Of a stretch of 51,615 bases of DNA, positions 51,478 to 51,615 are shown piece after piece (position 1 is the first letter of the stretch; each line of letters begins with the position of its first letter). The stretch lies in NCBI RefSeq assembly GCF_900406815.1, contig NZ_OVCN01000023.1, forward strand, positions 1 through 51,615. The letters are read 5' to 3'. The notes under the pieces are model-generated. The model searched no databases and had not been told where the DNA came from. It saw nothing but the letters and a program-made list of their open reading frames with translations. The position numbers and the translations under genes were made by a program. The DNA comes from Acinetobacter haemolyticus (GTDB taxonomy: Bacteria; Pseudomonadota; Gammaproteobacteria; Pseudomonadales; Moraxellaceae).

Positions 51478-51615
51478 AAAAAAAAAAAAAGAGAAAATGA
51501 AAGGGGTTGCAGGATGGAGAAGTAAAAAAAGAGAGAAAGAAAGACAAGGCAGGTGAAATTGTAGAAGCATAGTAGACGAGACAAATAAAGAGAGAGGGAG
51601 GGAGTAACAGGCATG
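51478..51615. other. Poly-A run and read-through junk after adapter
   Basis: Thirteen As followed by a purine-rich sequence made of GAGA/AAAG runs to the end. This is what sequencers give when reading beyond the end of a short fragment. It should be trimmed. Confidence 0.9.

Noticed and set aside
51399..51614. A 71-codon minus-strand frame at the window end
   Set aside because: It translates adapter, poly-A and junk sequence; no biology.

Overview
The window looks like a contig end from an Acinetobacter-type gammaproteobacterium. The basis is an AT-rich genome, scattered his genes (hisB-hisH, hisA and hisF as separate loci), a stand-alone HisB dehydratase of 197 aa, an ompR-envZ pair followed by an acetyl-CoA hydrolase/transferase, an APH-fold homoserine kinase, Kup, and intrinsic terminators after most genes. 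The genus is inferred from gene content; no similarity search could be run.

Left part (about 0.5-24.0 kb) is chromosomal backbone: tex, ompR-envZ, a CoA-transferase, a membrane-anchored protein and a Cys-rich lipoprotein, two identical tRNA-Phe genes, a GNAT protein, the histidine loci interleaved with DUF805, SulP and EamA membrane proteins, thrB, a fatty-acid-hydroxylase-like gene divergent from an AraC-type regulator, the last 43 codons of a lost aquaporin gene, a secreted-type nuclease and kup. A very AT-rich partial gene at the extreme left edge differs in composition.

At 24049 a tRNA-Ser(GGA) gene marks the start of a genomic island. A P4-type tyrosine integrase follows it. The next 17 kb (25.5-42.9 kb) is a conspicuously AT-rich block of putative defence genes: an orphan N6-adenine methylase; a divergent two-gene unit coding a P-loop ATPase with zinc ribbon and HhH domain plus a HEPN protein with an intact RX4H motif; a tight five-gene minus-strand operon (TerB_N/TerB/TerB_C membrane protein, BrxD-like ATPase, Lhr/BrxHI-like helicase, SF2 helicase fused to a PD-(D/E)XK-like nuclease domain, unknown 649 aa protein); and a divergent 485 aa protein with a PD-(D/E)XK core. 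No PglX, PglZ or BrxC/PglY is present, so this is not a normal BREX locus. The five-gene operon and the ATPase-HEPN pair are the best candidates for little-described systems.

The right part (43.0-51.3 kb) has less extreme composition and looks like the mobility/maintenance module: AlpA regulator, a recombination-directionality-like protein, YqaJ recombinase, DUF932 protein, a zinc-ribbon protein, a block of nested inverted repeats, a run of six very small secreted or membrane proteins, and two paralogous Gp2/YagK-type replication-like proteins, of which only one keeps its H-x-H motif. The minus-strand genes in this part tend to carry their own terminator.

The last 208 bases are not biological. 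A Nextera read-1 adapter, an 8-base index and the P5 primer sequence (51408-51477) are followed by a poly-A run and junk, so genuine sequence stops at about 51407. No right-hand attachment site was seen, so the island probably continues beyond the contig.
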